Shown: positions 51,753 to 61,074, numbered from the stretch's first letter. The stretch: 64,000 nt of DNA from Frigoribacterium sp. CFBP 13712 (GCF_014842255.1 NZ_JACYVH010000001.1:531534-595533), one strand, 5' to 3'. The notes: generated by a model from the letters alone, not told the origin. Numbers and translations: made by a program.

Positions 51753-52661
51753 TCAGTACTGCCAGGGGAACGGCGACCAGTCGGGCTCGCGCTTCTCGAG
51801 GAACGAGTCGCGACCCTCGACGGCCTCGTCGGTGCCGTACGCCAGGCGCGTGGCCTCCCCCGCGAAGACCTGCTGCCCGACGATGCCGTCGTCGGTGGCG
51901 TTGAACGCGAACTTGAGCATGCGGATCGCCGTCGGCGACTTGGTGAGGATGGTGCGCGCCATCGCGAGGGCCTCGCGCTCGAGGTCGGCGTGCGGGACGA
52001 CGCGGTTGACCGCGCCCATCTCGTACGCGCGGTCGGCGCTGTACTCCTCGGCCAGGAAGAACACCTCACGGGCGAACTTCTGACCGATCTGCTTCGCGAA
52101 GTAGGCGCTGCCGTAGCCGGCGTCGAACGAGCCGACGTCGGCGTCGGTCTGCTTGAACCTGCCGTGCTCGCGGCTGGCGATCGTCAGATCGCAGACGACG
52201 TGCAGCGAGTGACCGCCGCCGGCCGCCCAGCCCGGCACGACGGCGACGACGACCTTCGGCATGAAGCGGATGAGGCGCTGGACCTCGAGGATGTGCAGGC
52301 GACCCGCCGACGCCGGGTCGGCCACGTTCGCCTGATCGCCCTCGGTCTTGTAGCCGTCGCGACCGCGGATGCGCTGATCGCCGCCGCTGCAGAACGCCCA
52401 CCCGCCGTCTTTCGCGCTCGGCCCGTTGCCGGTCAGCAGGACGACGCCGATGCGGCTGTTCATCCGAGCGTGATCGAGCGCCCGGTAGAGCTCGTCGACG
52501 GTGTGCGGACGGAAGGCGTTGCGGACCTCGGGCCGGTCGAACGCGACCCTCGCCACCCGCCCGTCGACGCTGTGGTGGTACGTGATGTCGGTGAGGCCGT
52601 CGAACCCGTCGACCTCTCGCCACTCGGTGGGGTCGAACAGGTCGGAGACGGCGTCGCTCAT
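51753..52661 (-). CDS. menB: 1,4-Dihydroxy-2-naphthoyl-CoA synthase
   Basis: MenB cyclises o-succinylbenzoyl-CoA to 1,4-dihydroxy-2-naphthoyl-CoA. It is a crotonase-fold protein of 302 residues with oxyanion-hole segments FCSGGDQRIRG and VPGWAAGGGHSLHVVCDL, the DADVGSFDAGYGSAYFA motif specific to MenB, and the typical C-terminal DWSPFPWQY. The ATG at 52661 follows a TAGGCT box by seven bases. Confidence 0.96.
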   Translation of the reverse strand: MSDAVSDLFDPTEWREVDGFDGLTDITYHHSVDGRVARVAFDRPEVRNAFRPHTVDELYRALDHARMNSRIGVVLLTGNGPSAKDGGWAFCSGGDQRIRGRDGYKTEGDQANVADPASAGRLHILEVQRLIRFMPKVVVAVVPGWAAGGGHSLHVVCDLTIASREHGRFKQTDADVGSFDAGYGSAYFAKQIGQKFAREVFFLAEEYSADRAYEMGAVNRVVPHADLEREALAMARTILTKSPTAIRMLKFAFNATDDGIVGQQVFAGEATRLAYGTDEAVEGRDSFLEKREPDWSPFPWQY

Positions 52662-52668
52662 GCGCCCC

Positions 52669-52674
52669 AGCCTA
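52669..52674 (-). promoter_or_regulatory. -10 box (TAGGCT) of menB
   Basis: On the minus strand TAGGCT ends seven bases before the menB ATG. It probably drives menB-menE. Confidence 0.5.
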
Positions 52675-52731
52675 CGACCGGCCGCCGACGCCGGGGTGCG
52701 GGTGACCGGGTGCGGGTGACCGCGGCGCGGG

Positions 52732-53124
52732 TCAGAAGGCGGGGAGCACCCGGGCGAGCAGGAAGACGAGCACGAACGGGTTCGCCAGCACGCTGAGAAG
52801 AACCGCCGCCACGGCGAACCAGCGACCGCGGCGGAGGACGACCGCGACGAGCGCGACGACCCCGACGACGATCGACGCCAGCATCGTCACGAGCGCGATC
52901 GTCGCGGCCGGGGTGACCAGGTCTCCGGCCAGCAGCGCCACCGCGATGCCGTCGAGGGCCAGCAGAGCGAGCGCCAGCACGAACGTCACGACGCCGAGAC
53001 GCCGAGATGCCGCAGGACGATCGCCGACCTCGACGCCCGAGGCGTCGTCGGCCAGGATGTCGAGGCCCTCCTGTGCGGCCGGGCGGGTGGTGGGGTCGTT
53101 CGGGTCGTTCTCTGCTGCGGCCAT
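52732..53124 (-). CDS. Hypothetical membrane protein
   Basis: This 130-residue protein has a polar acidic N-terminal part (about 1-42) and three predicted helices (about 44-66, 72-97 and 102-127). I recognise no family. The ATG at 53124 lies eight bases after TAGCAT. Its position between menB and the divergent menC suggests, but does not show, a link to quinone or respiratory membranes. Confidence 0.75.
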   Translation of the reverse strand: MAAAENDPNDPTTRPAAQEGLDILADDASGVEVGDRPAASRRLGVVTFVLALALLALDGIAVALLAGDLVTPAATIALVTMLASIVVGVVALVAVVLRRGRWFAVAAVLLSVLANPFVLVFLLARVLPAF

Positions 53125-53198
53125 GGCCCACGATGCTACCGAACCCCCGGTGCGCCAGGGGCCGCCCGGGGTCGAGCCCGCGGTGCGAGACTGGCCCC

Positions 53199-54215
53199 GT
53201 GTCGAACAGCAGCCCCGCCCCGCGCGCCGCGCCGCGCCTCCCCCCGCTCGCCGATCTGCTCGACGACGCGCACGTCGTGCAGCTGCCGCTCCGCACGAGG
53301 TTCCGAGGCCTGGACGCCCGCGAGGCCCTCGTCGTCGAGGGCCCGAACGGCTGGACCGAGTTCAGCCCGTTCGTCGAGTACGGCCCCGCCGAGGCGAGCG
53401 CCTGGCTGGCGGCGACCATCGACTTCGGGTGGGGCGTCGAGCACACGACCCGCGCCTCCTCGGTGGCCGTCAACGCGACGCTGCCGACCGTCGCTCCCGG
53501 CGAGGTGCGGACGGTGCTCGACCGCTACCCCGGCTGCCGCACCGTCAAGGTGAAGGTCGCCGACCCCGGCGAGACGCTGCGCGACGACGTCGCCCGCGTC
53601 GCCGCCGCCCGCGAGTACATCGGAGACAGCGGTCGCGTGCGCATCGACGCGAACGGCGCATGGACGGTCGCGCAGGCCGAGGAGGCGCTGGTCGCCCTGG
53701 CCCCGTACGCCCTGGAGTACGTCGAACAGCCGTGCGCCACGGTGCCCGAGCTCGCGGAGCTGCGGCGTCGCACCGCCGGGCTCGGCGTGCCCGTCGCCGC
53801 CGACGAGAGCGTGCGCAAGGCCGCCGACCCGCTCGCCGTCGCCCGGGCCGGGGCCGCCGACCTGCTCGTGATCAAGGCGCAGCCCCTCGGCGGGATCACG
53901 GCCGCGCTCGACATCTTCGTCGCCGCCGGGCTGCCGGTCGTCGTGTCGAGCGCCCTGGACACCTCGGTGGGGCTGAGCATGGGCGCCCACCTCGCCGCCG
54001 CGATGCCCGAGCTGCGGCACGACTGCGGACTGGGAACGGCCGCGCTGCTGGCGGCCGACGTGACGCGAGCGCCGCTGCTGCCGGTGGACGGAGCGATCGA
54101 GGTGCGCCGCGTCGACGTCGACGTCGACCTGCTGCGGCGGCACGCGGCGAGCGACGACCGACGGGAGTTCTGGCTGGAGCGGCTCCGCGCCTCCTACGCC
54201 GTGCTCGCCGGCTGA
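53199..54215 (+). CDS. menC: o-Succinylbenzoate synthase
   Basis: MenC is an enolase-superfamily dehydratase that aromatises SHCHC to o-succinylbenzoate. The 338 residues show the catalytic lysine pair in TVKVKVA, metal ligands in RIDANGAW, EYVEQP and ADESVRK, and the second lysine in VIKAQPLGG. The GTG at 53199 (MSNSSPAPR) is chosen over upstream frames. A GAGACT box six bases before it is a weak -10. It is the only men gene besides menF on the plus strand. Confidence 0.93.
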   Translation: MSNSSPAPRAAPRLPPLADLLDDAHVVQLPLRTRFRGLDAREALVVEGPNGWTEFSPFVEYGPAEASAWLAATIDFGWGVEHTTRASSVAVNATLPTVAPGEVRTVLDRYPGCRTVKVKVADPGETLRDDVARVAAAREYIGDSGRVRIDANGAWTVAQAEEALVALAPYALEYVEQPCATVPELAELRRRTAGLGVPVAADESVRKAADPLAVARAGAADLLVIKAQPLGGITAALDIFVAAGLPVVVSSALDTSVGLSMGAHLAAAMPELRHDCGLGTAALLAADVTRAPLLPVDGAIEVRRVDVDVDLLRRHAASDDRREFWLERLRASYAVLAG

Positions 54216-54232
54216 GGGCGGCGGCACACAGC

Positions 54233-54285
54233 GGCAGCGGCAGTGGCAGTGGCAGTGGCAGTGGCAGTGGCAGTGGCAGTGGCAG
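54233..54285. repeat. GGCAGT hexanucleotide microsatellite
   Basis: One GGCAGC, seven perfect GGCAGT units and a final GGCAG lie 18 bases after the menC stop. The stretch is non-coding in the accepted annotation. Copy number may vary between strains. Confidence 0.9.
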
Positions 54286-54297
54286 AAACGTACCGCG

Positions 54298-54357
54298 GCG
54301 GGTTCCCGTCACTTGGGGCGGGTCAGCGCTGACCCGCCAGGGATGACGGGAACCCGC
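54298..54357. terminator. Nested hairpin between convergent menC and ccsB
   Basis: The outer arms GCGGGTTCCCGTCA/TGACGGGAACCCGC (14 bases) enclose a perfect 22-bp palindrome with the half-site GGCGGGTCAGC (54317-54338). It lies in the 203-base gap between convergent genes and probably terminates both transcripts. Confidence 0.65.
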
Positions 54358-54418
54358 CCGACCCCGATCGACACACGCAGCGCGGGTCGGCGGCGGCGCG
54401 GATCAGACGCGGCGCGGG

Positions 54419-55429
54419 TCAGAGGCCGGAGTAGGCGTGCAGACCCTTGAAGAAGACGTTGACCACGGAGAAGTTGAACATGACGGCCGCGAAGCCGATG
54501 ATCGACAGCCACGACGACCGCGAACCGCGCCAGCCGCGCGTCGCCCGCGCATGGATGTAACCGGCGTAGAGCACCCAGATGATGAAGGTCCAGACCTCTT
54601 TGGTGTCCCAGCCCCAGTACCGGCCCCACGCGCGCTCGGCCCATACGGCGCCGGCGATGAGGGTGAAGGTCCAGAGGACGAAGCCGACGAGCGCCACGCG
54701 GTACGCGAGGTCTTCGAGACGATCGGCGCCGGGCAGCGTCTGCATGAAGCCGAGACCGGCGAGCTTCGCCTGCTCGCGACGCGTCTGGATCAGCTGGGCG
54801 ATCGACAGGCCGGCCGCGATGGCGAAGAACCCGGTGCCGAGGATCGCGACGAGCACGTGGATGACGAGCCAGGCGGACTGCAGTGCGGGCTGCAGCGGCA
54901 CGACGGCGACGTAGTAGTTGACCGTGCCGATGGCGAGCAGGATCAGGTTCAGACCCATCACGTACGCGCCGAGGAACGAGATGTCGACGAACTGCTTGAC
55001 CAGCAGATAGACGCCCACGATGATCGCCGTGCCGGTCAGCGAGAACTCGAACATGTTCGCCCACGGCACCCGCTCGGCGGCGACGCCTCGCATGATCACC
55101 GAGGCGACGTGGACGACGAGGCCGAGGACCATCAGCGACGTGGCGACGCGTTCGAAGCGCGACGGGCGGCGACGACCCGACGAGTCGGTCGTGTCACCGC
55201 CGACGGTCGTGGCCGGGCGGTCGAGCACCACGGTCGACGAACCGCGTGCGGTCGAGGCCGAGGCCACCGGCGCGCGACCGCCGTCGAGACGCGACGCCTC
55301 TTTCGCCGCGAGCTGGGCGTCGCCGGAGCGCTTCGCCAGGTCGAGCGCGTAGGCCACGAACGAGATCGTGTAGATGGCCATCGCCGAGTAGACGGCGACG
55401 AGCGAGTAGTAGGCGAGGTCGGCGGTCAC
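54419..55429 (-). CDS. ccsB: Cytochrome c biogenesis protein CcsB/ResC
   Basis: CcsB with ResB forms the system II heme export and cytochrome c synthetase. The 336 residues have about eight helices and the heme-handling WWD-type motif in RYWGWDTKEVW (about 275), with conserved histidines near the helix ends. A variable loop (about 38-80) is polar. The GTG start at 55429 overlaps the resB stop (GTGA). Confidence 0.94.
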   Translation of the reverse strand: MTADLAYYSLVAVYSAMAIYTISFVAYALDLAKRSGDAQLAAKEASRLDGGRAPVASASTARGSSTVVLDRPATTVGGDTTDSSGRRRPSRFERVATSLMVLGLVVHVASVIMRGVAAERVPWANMFEFSLTGTAIIVGVYLLVKQFVDISFLGAYVMGLNLILLAIGTVNYYVAVVPLQPALQSAWLVIHVLVAILGTGFFAIAAGLSIAQLIQTRREQAKLAGLGFMQTLPGADRLEDLAYRVALVGFVLWTFTLIAGAVWAERAWGRYWGWDTKEVWTFIIWVLYAGYIHARATRGWRGSRSSWLSIIGFAAVMFNFSVVNVFFKGLHAYSGL

Positions 55430-57216
55430 GAGGAGAGCTTACGTCCGTCGGGTGCGGGCGACGACTCGTCGTCTCTCGACGTCGAAGCGGTTGTCTCACC
55501 CGAGGCCACCGCCTTCGCCGCCTCGGCGGGCACGCCCAGCCCGGTCAGATGCGTTCGGGTGATGTCGCCCACGGCCCTCTCGAGGGTCGGATCCTCGCCG
55601 CGGGCGAGACCGGCGTACTCGAGCACGAGACCGGACCCGGTGTCTCGGGCCTTGACCCAGACGCGGCGTCGGGGCACGAACAGCGCCGTGAGCAGACCCG
55701 CGAAGCTGAGGCCGGCGAAGAGCAGCACCCACAGCTGCGACGGGTCGTGATGCACGTCGAACGACGCGAAGCGCTTGACGCCGTCGAAGGTCACGGTGCC
55801 CAGCCCGTTCGGCAGATCGGCGGTCTCGCCGGGGGTGACGCGGATGGCGCTCGTGTCGGCGTCGGCACCCGCCACCTCGGTCAGCCCCACGGTGTCGAGG
55901 GCGTAGACCGATCGCGGCACCCCGTCGTCGAGCCCGAGGTCGCCCGTGTAGACGTTGAGGCTGAGCACCGGGTTGAGCGTGTCGGGGTAGTTCGAGGCCA
56001 GCATGCCCGACTCGGTGTCGACCGCCGACGGGTAGAAGAAGCCGATCATGCCGAGCTGTTCGGGCGACGAGTCGGGCACCTTGATGACGCCCTGCGACAT
56101 GAGGTTCGTGTTCTGCGGCAGGAACGGGACGGTGTCTCGGAAGGCGACGTCGCCGTCGCCGTCGCGCACCGTCACGTCGACCGCGTAGCCGTTGCCGAGC
56201 AGGTACACGTTCGAGCCGCCGATGGCGAGCGGGCTGTTGACCTTGATCTGACGCTTCTCGTCGTCGTCACCGTCTTGCGTGCGGGTCGTGACATCGGCGG
56301 TGTAGTCGAGGGCCTGCCCGAGGGCGTCGCGGTTCTGCTCCTCGTAGTCGGTCGTGAACCGGTCGAGGGTGATGCTGAACGGGTCGAGCTGCGAGTCGTC
56401 GAACCACCGACCCGGGTTGAACGAGTCGTACGAACCGAGCACGTTCGTGAAGGTCTGACCCTCGACGACGACGCGCTGACCGGCGTAGCCGAATCCTCCC
56501 CCGACGCCGACGGTCAGCAGCACGCCGACCAGCGCCGCGTGGAAGACCAGGTTGCCGGTCTCGCGCAGATAGCCGCGCTCGGCGCTGACCGAGTCGGCGA
56601 AGACCTCGGTGCGGTAGCCGGCGCGCTTCAGCTGCGCACGGGCCGCCTCGACGGCGGCGGCGGGGGTGACGGAGGGCCGACCCGCGCCTCCTCCGCTCTG
56701 ATCGATCGTGACCGTCCGGTAGCCGGCGAGACGCGACAGCCGGGCCGGGGTCTTGGGCGGACGGGCGCGGAGGGCTTCGAAGTGGTGCTTCGTCCGCGGG
56801 ATGATGCAGCCGATCAGCGAGATGAACAGCAGCAGGTAGACCGCCGAGAACCACGGCGACGAGTAGGTGTCGAAGACGCCCAGCTTGTCGAGGATCGGGA
56901 ACAGATCGGGGTTGTCGGTGCGGTACTGCACGACCCCGTTCGGGTCGGAGGTGCGCTGGGGCACGAGCGAACCGGGGATCGCGGCGACCGCCAGCAGCAT
57001 GAGGAGGAACAGCGCCGTCTTCATGCTGGTCAGCTGCCGCCAGAAGAAGCGGAGGTAGCCGATCGGGCCGAGTCGCGGCTGCGTCACCCCGTCGCCGCCC
57101 CTGCCCTCGGACGGAGCCCGGACCGAATCGACGTGATCGCTCGGCCGCAGCGGATCGGCGGAGGCGTCGGTCTCGTCGGCCGGCGTCAGCGGCTCGCGGT
57201 CAGACGATCGTGCCAT
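55426..57216 (-). CDS. resB: Cytochrome c biogenesis protein ResB
   Basis: This 596-residue membrane protein has an acidic N-terminal tail, helices at about 65-85, 118-138 and 205-225, a large extracytoplasmic domain, and a final helix (about 505-525) before a cytoplasmic tail. It matches the ResB family by [16 protein letters not shown] and [20 protein letters not shown]. It works with CcsB to attach heme to apocytochrome c. Its start overlaps the ccdA gene by 17 bases. A GAGGAGGCGCGG copy lies in a loop-coding stretch (GGGAGRPS). Confidence 0.92.
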   Translation of the reverse strand: MARSSDREPLTPADETDASADPLRPSDHVDSVRAPSEGRGGDGVTQPRLGPIGYLRFFWRQLTSMKTALFLLMLLAVAAIPGSLVPQRTSDPNGVVQYRTDNPDLFPILDKLGVFDTYSSPWFSAVYLLLFISLIGCIIPRTKHHFEALRARPPKTPARLSRLAGYRTVTIDQSGGGAGRPSVTPAAAVEAARAQLKRAGYRTEVFADSVSAERGYLRETGNLVFHAALVGVLLTVGVGGGFGYAGQRVVVEGQTFTNVLGSYDSFNPGRWFDDSQLDPFSITLDRFTTDYEEQNRDALGQALDYTADVTTRTQDGDDDEKRQIKVNSPLAIGGSNVYLLGNGYAVDVTVRDGDGDVAFRDTVPFLPQNTNLMSQGVIKVPDSSPEQLGMIGFFYPSAVDTESGMLASNYPDTLNPVLSLNVYTGDLGLDDGVPRSVYALDTVGLTEVAGADADTSAIRVTPGETADLPNGLGTVTFDGVKRFASFDVHHDPSQLWVLLFAGLSFAGLLTALFVPRRRVWVKARDTGSGLVLEYAGLARGEDPTLERAVGDITRTHLTGLGVPAEAAKAVASGETTASTSRDDESSPAPDGRKLSS

Positions 57217-58003
57217 AGCTCGCGATCACCGACCCGAGACGGGACATCAGATCGGACCAGAGGCCCGACACCATGAGCAGGCCGATGACGATCAGGATGG
57301 AACCTCCGACGATGTTGACGGCGCGCATGTGCCGCTTGACGAACGAGATCGACCGCGACGCCCAGCCGAAGCCGAGGGCGACGAGCAGGAACGGCACGCC
57401 GAGTCCGATGCAGTAGAAGAGGCCGAGCAGCACGGACTGCCCGAGCGACGCGGAGTCGAGCGACATGGCCGTGATGGCGGCCAGGGTCGGACCGATGCAG
57501 GGTGTCCAGCCGATGCCGAAGACGATGCCGAGCAGCGGGGCCCCGGCCAGACCCGTGGCGGGCGTGACCGGCAGCTTCAGCGTGCGCTGGAAGAAGCCGA
57601 ACTGCCCGATGAAGACGAGACCCAGCACGATCACCACCAGGCCCATCAGCCGCACGATGAGGTCGCGCCACTGGATCAGCCAGAAGCCGGCGGCCGCGAA
57701 CGCGAGGTTGGCCCCGACGAAGACGACCGTGAAGCCGGCGACGAACAGGAGCACCCCGAGCACGACGCGACGGCGATCGCGGCGGGCGGCTGCGGACACG
57801 GCGTCGGGCGTCGGCGCCGCGTCGCCACGGGCCGCGGGGACCGATCGACCCGTCAGCCCGCCGACGTAGCCGAGGTAGCCCGGCACGAGCGGCAGCACGC
57901 ACGGCGAGAGGAACGAGATGAGACCGGCCAGGAGGGCGACCGGGAGCGCGACGGCGAGCTGCCCGCTCACCACCGCCTCGAAGAAGGGATTGCCCTGGTA
58001 CAC
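57200..58003 (-). CDS. ccdA: Cytochrome c biogenesis protein CcdA
   Basis: CcdA moves reducing equivalents from cytoplasmic thioredoxin across the membrane to ResA. The 267 residues have six helices and the two redox cysteines in [18 protein letters not shown] (helix 1) and [10 protein letters not shown] (helix 4). The GTG at 58003 directly follows the resA stop codon. Order and spacing mark one resA-ccdA-resB-ccsB operon. Confidence 0.95.
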   Translation of the reverse strand: MYQGNPFFEAVVSGQLAVALPVALLAGLISFLSPCVLPLVPGYLGYVGGLTGRSVPAARGDAAPTPDAVSAAARRDRRRVVLGVLLFVAGFTVVFVGANLAFAAAGFWLIQWRDLIVRLMGLVVIVLGLVFIGQFGFFQRTLKLPVTPATGLAGAPLLGIVFGIGWTPCIGPTLAAITAMSLDSASLGQSVLLGLFYCIGLGVPFLLVALGFGWASRSISFVKRHMRAVNIVGGSILIVIGLLMVSGLWSDLMSRLGSVIASYGTIV

Positions 58004-58636
58004 CTAGGACTGCTCGGCGAGGGTGTCGGACACCAGGGTGTCGAGGATGCTCGGACCGTCGAGACCCCCGAGGATGCGCGCGGCGATCCGGCCCTGCTGG
58101 TCGAGGACGATCGTGGTCGGCACGGAGTTCGGTGCGATCGTGCCGGCGAGGGCCAGCTGCACGGCCCCGTCGTTCGTGTCGACGACCGACGGGTAGCCGA
58201 CGTCGAAGGTGCGGGCGAAGGCCTGCGAGGTCGCCGCCTGGTCTCGGACGTTCACGCCGATGAACTGCACGCCCTGGTCGGCGTAGTCGTCGTTGACCTG
58301 CTCGAGGTCGGGGGCCTCGGCGCGGCAGGGCGGGCAGCCCGCGTACCAGAAGTTGAGGACGACGACGTCGCCGTCGTAGTCGGATCGGGACAGCGTCTCG
58401 CCCGTGTCGGTCTCGCTGGTGAACTCGACGGGGTCGCCGCGGTCTTCGGGGGCGATCTCGGTCACGGTGCCGCTGCCCGAGATGTAGTTCTCGGTGGTGC
58501 CGTCGCCGAAGTCGGCCGCGAGGTCGTCGTTCTGGGAGGTGCAGCCCGTCAGGGCGAGAGCCACGACGGCGGCGCCGGCGAGCACCCGCGAGATCGTGGT
58601 CGCCCGACGGGTGGTGGAGGTCTTACGGGTGGTCAC
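58004..58636 (-). CDS. resA: Thiol-disulfide oxidoreductase ResA/TlpA lipoprotein
   Basis: This 210-residue protein has a signal peptide with lipobox LALTGC (Cys at about 32), an extracytoplasmic linker and a thioredoxin-like domain with the redox pair in WYAGCPPCRAE. It reduces the heme-binding cysteines of apocytochrome c. The GTG at 58636 is chosen because it overlaps the phosphatase stop by four bases and has a GGAG site; a longer open frame upstream lacks a signal peptide. Confidence 0.93.
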   Translation of the reverse strand: MTTRKTSTTRRATTISRVLAGAAVVALALTGCTSQNDDLAADFGDGTTENYISGSGTVTEIAPEDRGDPVEFTSETDTGETLSRSDYDGDVVVLNFWYAGCPPCRAEAPDLEQVNDDYADQGVQFIGVNVRDQAATSQAFARTFDVGYPSVVDTNDGAVQLALAGTIAPNSVPTTIVLDQQGRIAARILGGLDGPSILDTLVSDTLAEQS

Positions 58637-59280
58637 ACTGCTCCAAGATCGACGGCGGAATCGAGCAAGTCTCGCGCGGGATCCTGATAGCCCACCTCGA
58701 CGAAGGCGTCGCCGCGACGTTCGAGGGTCGTGACGCTCGACAACGAGCACCGACGGCGCCGGGGGTCGTGGAACAGACGGGCGCCGGTGACGCTGCGGTG
58801 CACCATCCAGATCGGCAGCTGGTGGCTGACGAGCACGACGTCGCCGGTGTCGACCGAGGCCCAGGCGTCTTCGACGGCCGCGAGCATGCGCGACGCGATG
58901 CTGACGTAGGCCTCGCCCCAGCTCGGCTTCAGCGGGTTGACGATCCACGGCCACTCGGCGGGGACGGCGAGCTGCTTGCGGATCGTGAAGTCGGACCGAC
59001 GACCCTCGTACTTGTTGGCCGGCTCGACGAGACGATCGTCGACGGCGACCGTGAGACCGAAGCGCTCGGCCCAGGGCGCGGCCGACTCGCGGGTGCGCTG
59101 GAGGGGGCTCGCGGTGACGGCGACGACCGGCGCACCCTGCTGCTGCAGCATGTCGGCCGAGGAGGCGGCCATCCGGTGCCCGAGATCACTGAGGCCGAAG
59201 CCGTCGAGACGGCCGTAGAGCACGTGCTCGGGGTTGTGCACCTCACCGTGCCGGACGAGGTGGATGTGCTGGGCGGGCAT
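58633..59280 (-). CDS. Histidine phosphatase family protein
   Basis: This 215-residue phosphoglycerate-mutase-like phosphatase has the catalytic LVRHGEVHNP near the N-terminus and the second histidine in VVLVSHQLPIWM. The substrate is unknown. It is the first gene of the unit that continues into resA, coupled by a GTGA overlap; this linkage is common in actinobacteria. The ATG at 59280 lies seven bases after TACACT (59288-59293). Confidence 0.9.
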   Translation of the reverse strand: MPAQHIHLVRHGEVHNPEHVLYGRLDGFGLSDLGHRMAASSADMLQQQGAPVVAVTASPLQRTRESAAPWAERFGLTVAVDDRLVEPANKYEGRRSDFTIRKQLAVPAEWPWIVNPLKPSWGEAYVSIASRMLAAVEDAWASVDTGDVVLVSHQLPIWMVHRSVTGARLFHDPRRRRCSLSSVTTLERRGDAFVEVGYQDPARDLLDSAVDLGAV

Positions 59281-59349
59281 GCCCTCCAGTGTAGGTCGAG
59301 GCCCCGCGCACACCTCCCTCACGGGAACCGCAAAGATCCGACCGCCCTG

Positions 59350-59355
59350 TAAAGT
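59350..59355 (+). promoter_or_regulatory. -10 box (TAAAGT) of aspS
   Basis: TAAAGT ends eight bases before the aspS GTG, suggesting a leaderless or nearly leaderless mRNA. Confidence 0.5.
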
Positions 59356-59363
59356 CGAGCCTC

Positions 59364-60698
59364 GTGATCGAACGCACCCTCATCAGCGACCTCTCGCCCC
59401 TCCCCGACGGCACCGTGACGGTGGCGGGCTGGGTCGATACCGTCCGCGACCAGAAGAAGGTGCAGTTCGTCGTGCTCCGCGACGAGTCGGGCGCCGTCCA
59501 GCTGGTCCGCCCGCGCACCGCCGCCGACGTGCTCGCCGCGAACGGCGAGGTCGACGAGATCGCCGACGCCATCTCGGGTCTGGCGCAGGGCAGCTTCGTC
59601 ACGGTGACGGGTGAGCTCAAGCACGACGAGCGCGTCAAGCTCGGCGGCATCGAGGTCAAGATCGCCACCCTCGTCGTCGACAGCGCCGCCGACCCCGAGA
59701 CGCCGATCGCCCCCGACAGCGGCATCGACAAGCGCATGGACTGGAGGTTCCTCGACCTCCGCGTCCCCCGCAATGCCCTCATCTTCCGCGTGCAGACGAC
59801 CTTCGAGCACGCCATGCGCACCTACTGGGTCGAGCGCGGCTACATCGAGATCCACACCCCGAAGATCATGGCCTCGGCGAGCGAGTCGAACGCCGAGCTG
59901 TTCAAGGTCGAGTACTTCGAGGGCAGCGCGTTCCTGGCGCAGAGCCCCCAGTTCTTCAAGCAGATGGCGCAGAGCGCCGGCTTCGGCAAGATCTTCGAGA
60001 TCGCACCCGTCTTCCGTGCCGACCCGTCGTTCACCTCGCGTCACGCGACGGAGTACACGAGCGTCGACGCCGAGATCAGCTACGTCGACAGCCACGAGGA
60101 CGTCATGACGATGCAGGAGGAGCTGCTCGTCGCCGCCTTCACCGCGGTCGTCGACAAGCACGGCTCCGAGATCAAGGAGCTCTTCGACGTCGACCTGACC
60201 GTGCCGACGACGCCGTTCCCGCGGATCCCCCTCGCCGAGGCGAAGCGCATCGTCGCCGACCGCGGCTACGTCGTGCCCCGTGCCGACGCCGACATGGACC
60301 CCGAGGGCGAGCGTCAGATCGCCGCCTACGTCAAGGAGACGTTCGACCACGACTTCGTGTTCCTCACGGACTACGACGCGTCGATCCGGCCGTTCTACCA
60401 CATGCGTCACGACGACGACCCGCAGCTCACGAAGAGCTACGACCTCATCTACAACGGCACCGAGATCACGACCGGCGCCCAGCGCGAGCACCGCGTCGAC
60501 GTGCTCGAGGCCCAGATCCGCGAGAAGGGCATGAAGCCGGAGGAGCTCGGCGGCTACCTCGACTTCTTCCGCTACGGCGCCCCGTCGCACGGCGGATTCG
60601 GCATGGGCCTGGCCCGCGTGCTGATGCTCATGCTGCACCAGCCGAACCTCCGCGAGGTCACCTACCTCTTCCGTGGCCCCAGCCGCCTGACCCCGTAG
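59364..60698 (+). CDS. aspS: Aspartyl-tRNA synthetase, archaeal/eukaryotic type
   Basis: This class II synthetase charges tRNA-Asp, or tRNA-Asp and tRNA-Asn, with aspartate. At 444 residues it lacks the GAD insertion of bacterial AspRS (about 590 residues) and matches the archaeal type: an OB-fold anticodon domain (1-110), then motif 1 (FLDLRVPRNALIFR), motif 2 (FEIAPVFRAD) and motif 3 (GGFGMGLARVLM). The C-terminus ends FRGPSRLTP, like archaeal enzymes. Such bacterial copies are often non-discriminating and feed GatCAB. This cannot be settled here. Confidence 0.92.
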   Translation: MIERTLISDLSPLPDGTVTVAGWVDTVRDQKKVQFVVLRDESGAVQLVRPRTAADVLAANGEVDEIADAISGLAQGSFVTVTGELKHDERVKLGGIEVKIATLVVDSAADPETPIAPDSGIDKRMDWRFLDLRVPRNALIFRVQTTFEHAMRTYWVERGYIEIHTPKIMASASESNAELFKVEYFEGSAFLAQSPQFFKQMAQSAGFGKIFEIAPVFRADPSFTSRHATEYTSVDAEISYVDSHEDVMTMQEELLVAAFTAVVDKHGSEIKELFDVDLTVPTTPFPRIPLAEAKRIVADRGYVVPRADADMDPEGERQIAAYVKETFDHDFVFLTDYDASIRPFYHMRHDDDPQLTKSYDLIYNGTEITTGAQREHRVDVLEAQIREKGMKPEELGGYLDFFRYGAPSHGGFGMGLARVLMLMLHQPNLREVTYLFRGPSRLTP

Positions 60699-60736
60699 GC
60701 GCGGGCCCCGGGCACGACGCCCGAGAGCATCGAAGG

Positions 60737-60774
60737 GACGACCCTCCGCCACGTTCGGCGGAGGGTCGTCCTTT
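60737..60774 (+). terminator. Terminator of aspS
   Basis: A perfect 14-base stem (GACGACCCTCCGCC and its complement) with a 6-base loop is followed by CTTT. It separates aspS from the convergent glutaredoxin-like gene. Confidence 0.8.
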
Positions 60775-60791
60775 CTCGTCGGTGGGCCGGC

Positions 60792-61061
60792 TCAGCCGGC
60801 GGTGGACCGGCGCAGGGCGGCGCGGAGCCGCTCGGGCTCGATGCGCCAGATGGTGTGGACCCGCTCGTCGATCAGCACGACGGGGATCTCCTCGGCGTAC
60901 TCGGCCTCGAGTGCCACGTCGTCGAGGATGCTCTTCTCGTCGTAGCCGAGGCCCGCACCGGCGAACTCGGTCTCGGCGAGGACCCCGTCGAGCGCCGTGC
61001 GGGCCTCGTCGCAGAGGTGGCAGCCGGGCTTGGTCAGGAGGGTGATGGTCGGTGCGCTCAC
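60792..61061 (-). CDS. Glutaredoxin-like thiol protein
   Basis: This 89-residue thioredoxin-fold protein has the redox motif KPGCHLCDEA near the N-terminus and the cis-proline in EIPVVLID (DUF836/glutaredoxin-like 2 type). It probably reduces disulfides in the cytosol. Starting at GTG 61061 (MSAPTITLL) is preferred over GTG 61070 because a TAACGT box ends seven bases before it and overlaps the other candidate codon. Confidence 0.85.
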   Translation of the reverse strand: MSAPTITLLTKPGCHLCDEARTALDGVLAETEFAGAGLGYDEKSILDDVALEAEYAEEIPVVLIDERVHTIWRIEPERLRAALRRSTAG

Positions 61062-61068
61062 GTCTGCC

Positions 61069-61074
61069 ACGTTA
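61069..61074 (-). promoter_or_regulatory. -10 box (TAACGT) of the glutaredoxin-like gene
   Basis: On the minus strand TAACGT ends seven bases before GTG 61061. Because it overlaps the upstream GTG at 61070, it decides between the two starts. Confidence 0.5.

Noticed and set aside
54233-54302. Coding of a Ser-Gly repeat tail fused to menC in another frame
   Set aside because: The menC frame stops at 54215 with a complete enzyme. The Ser-Gly stretch belongs to a shadow frame across the microsatellite.
58637-58954. Extended N-terminus of the ResA-like protein
   Set aside because: It overlaps the phosphatase gene out of frame and would bury the lipoprotein signal peptide.
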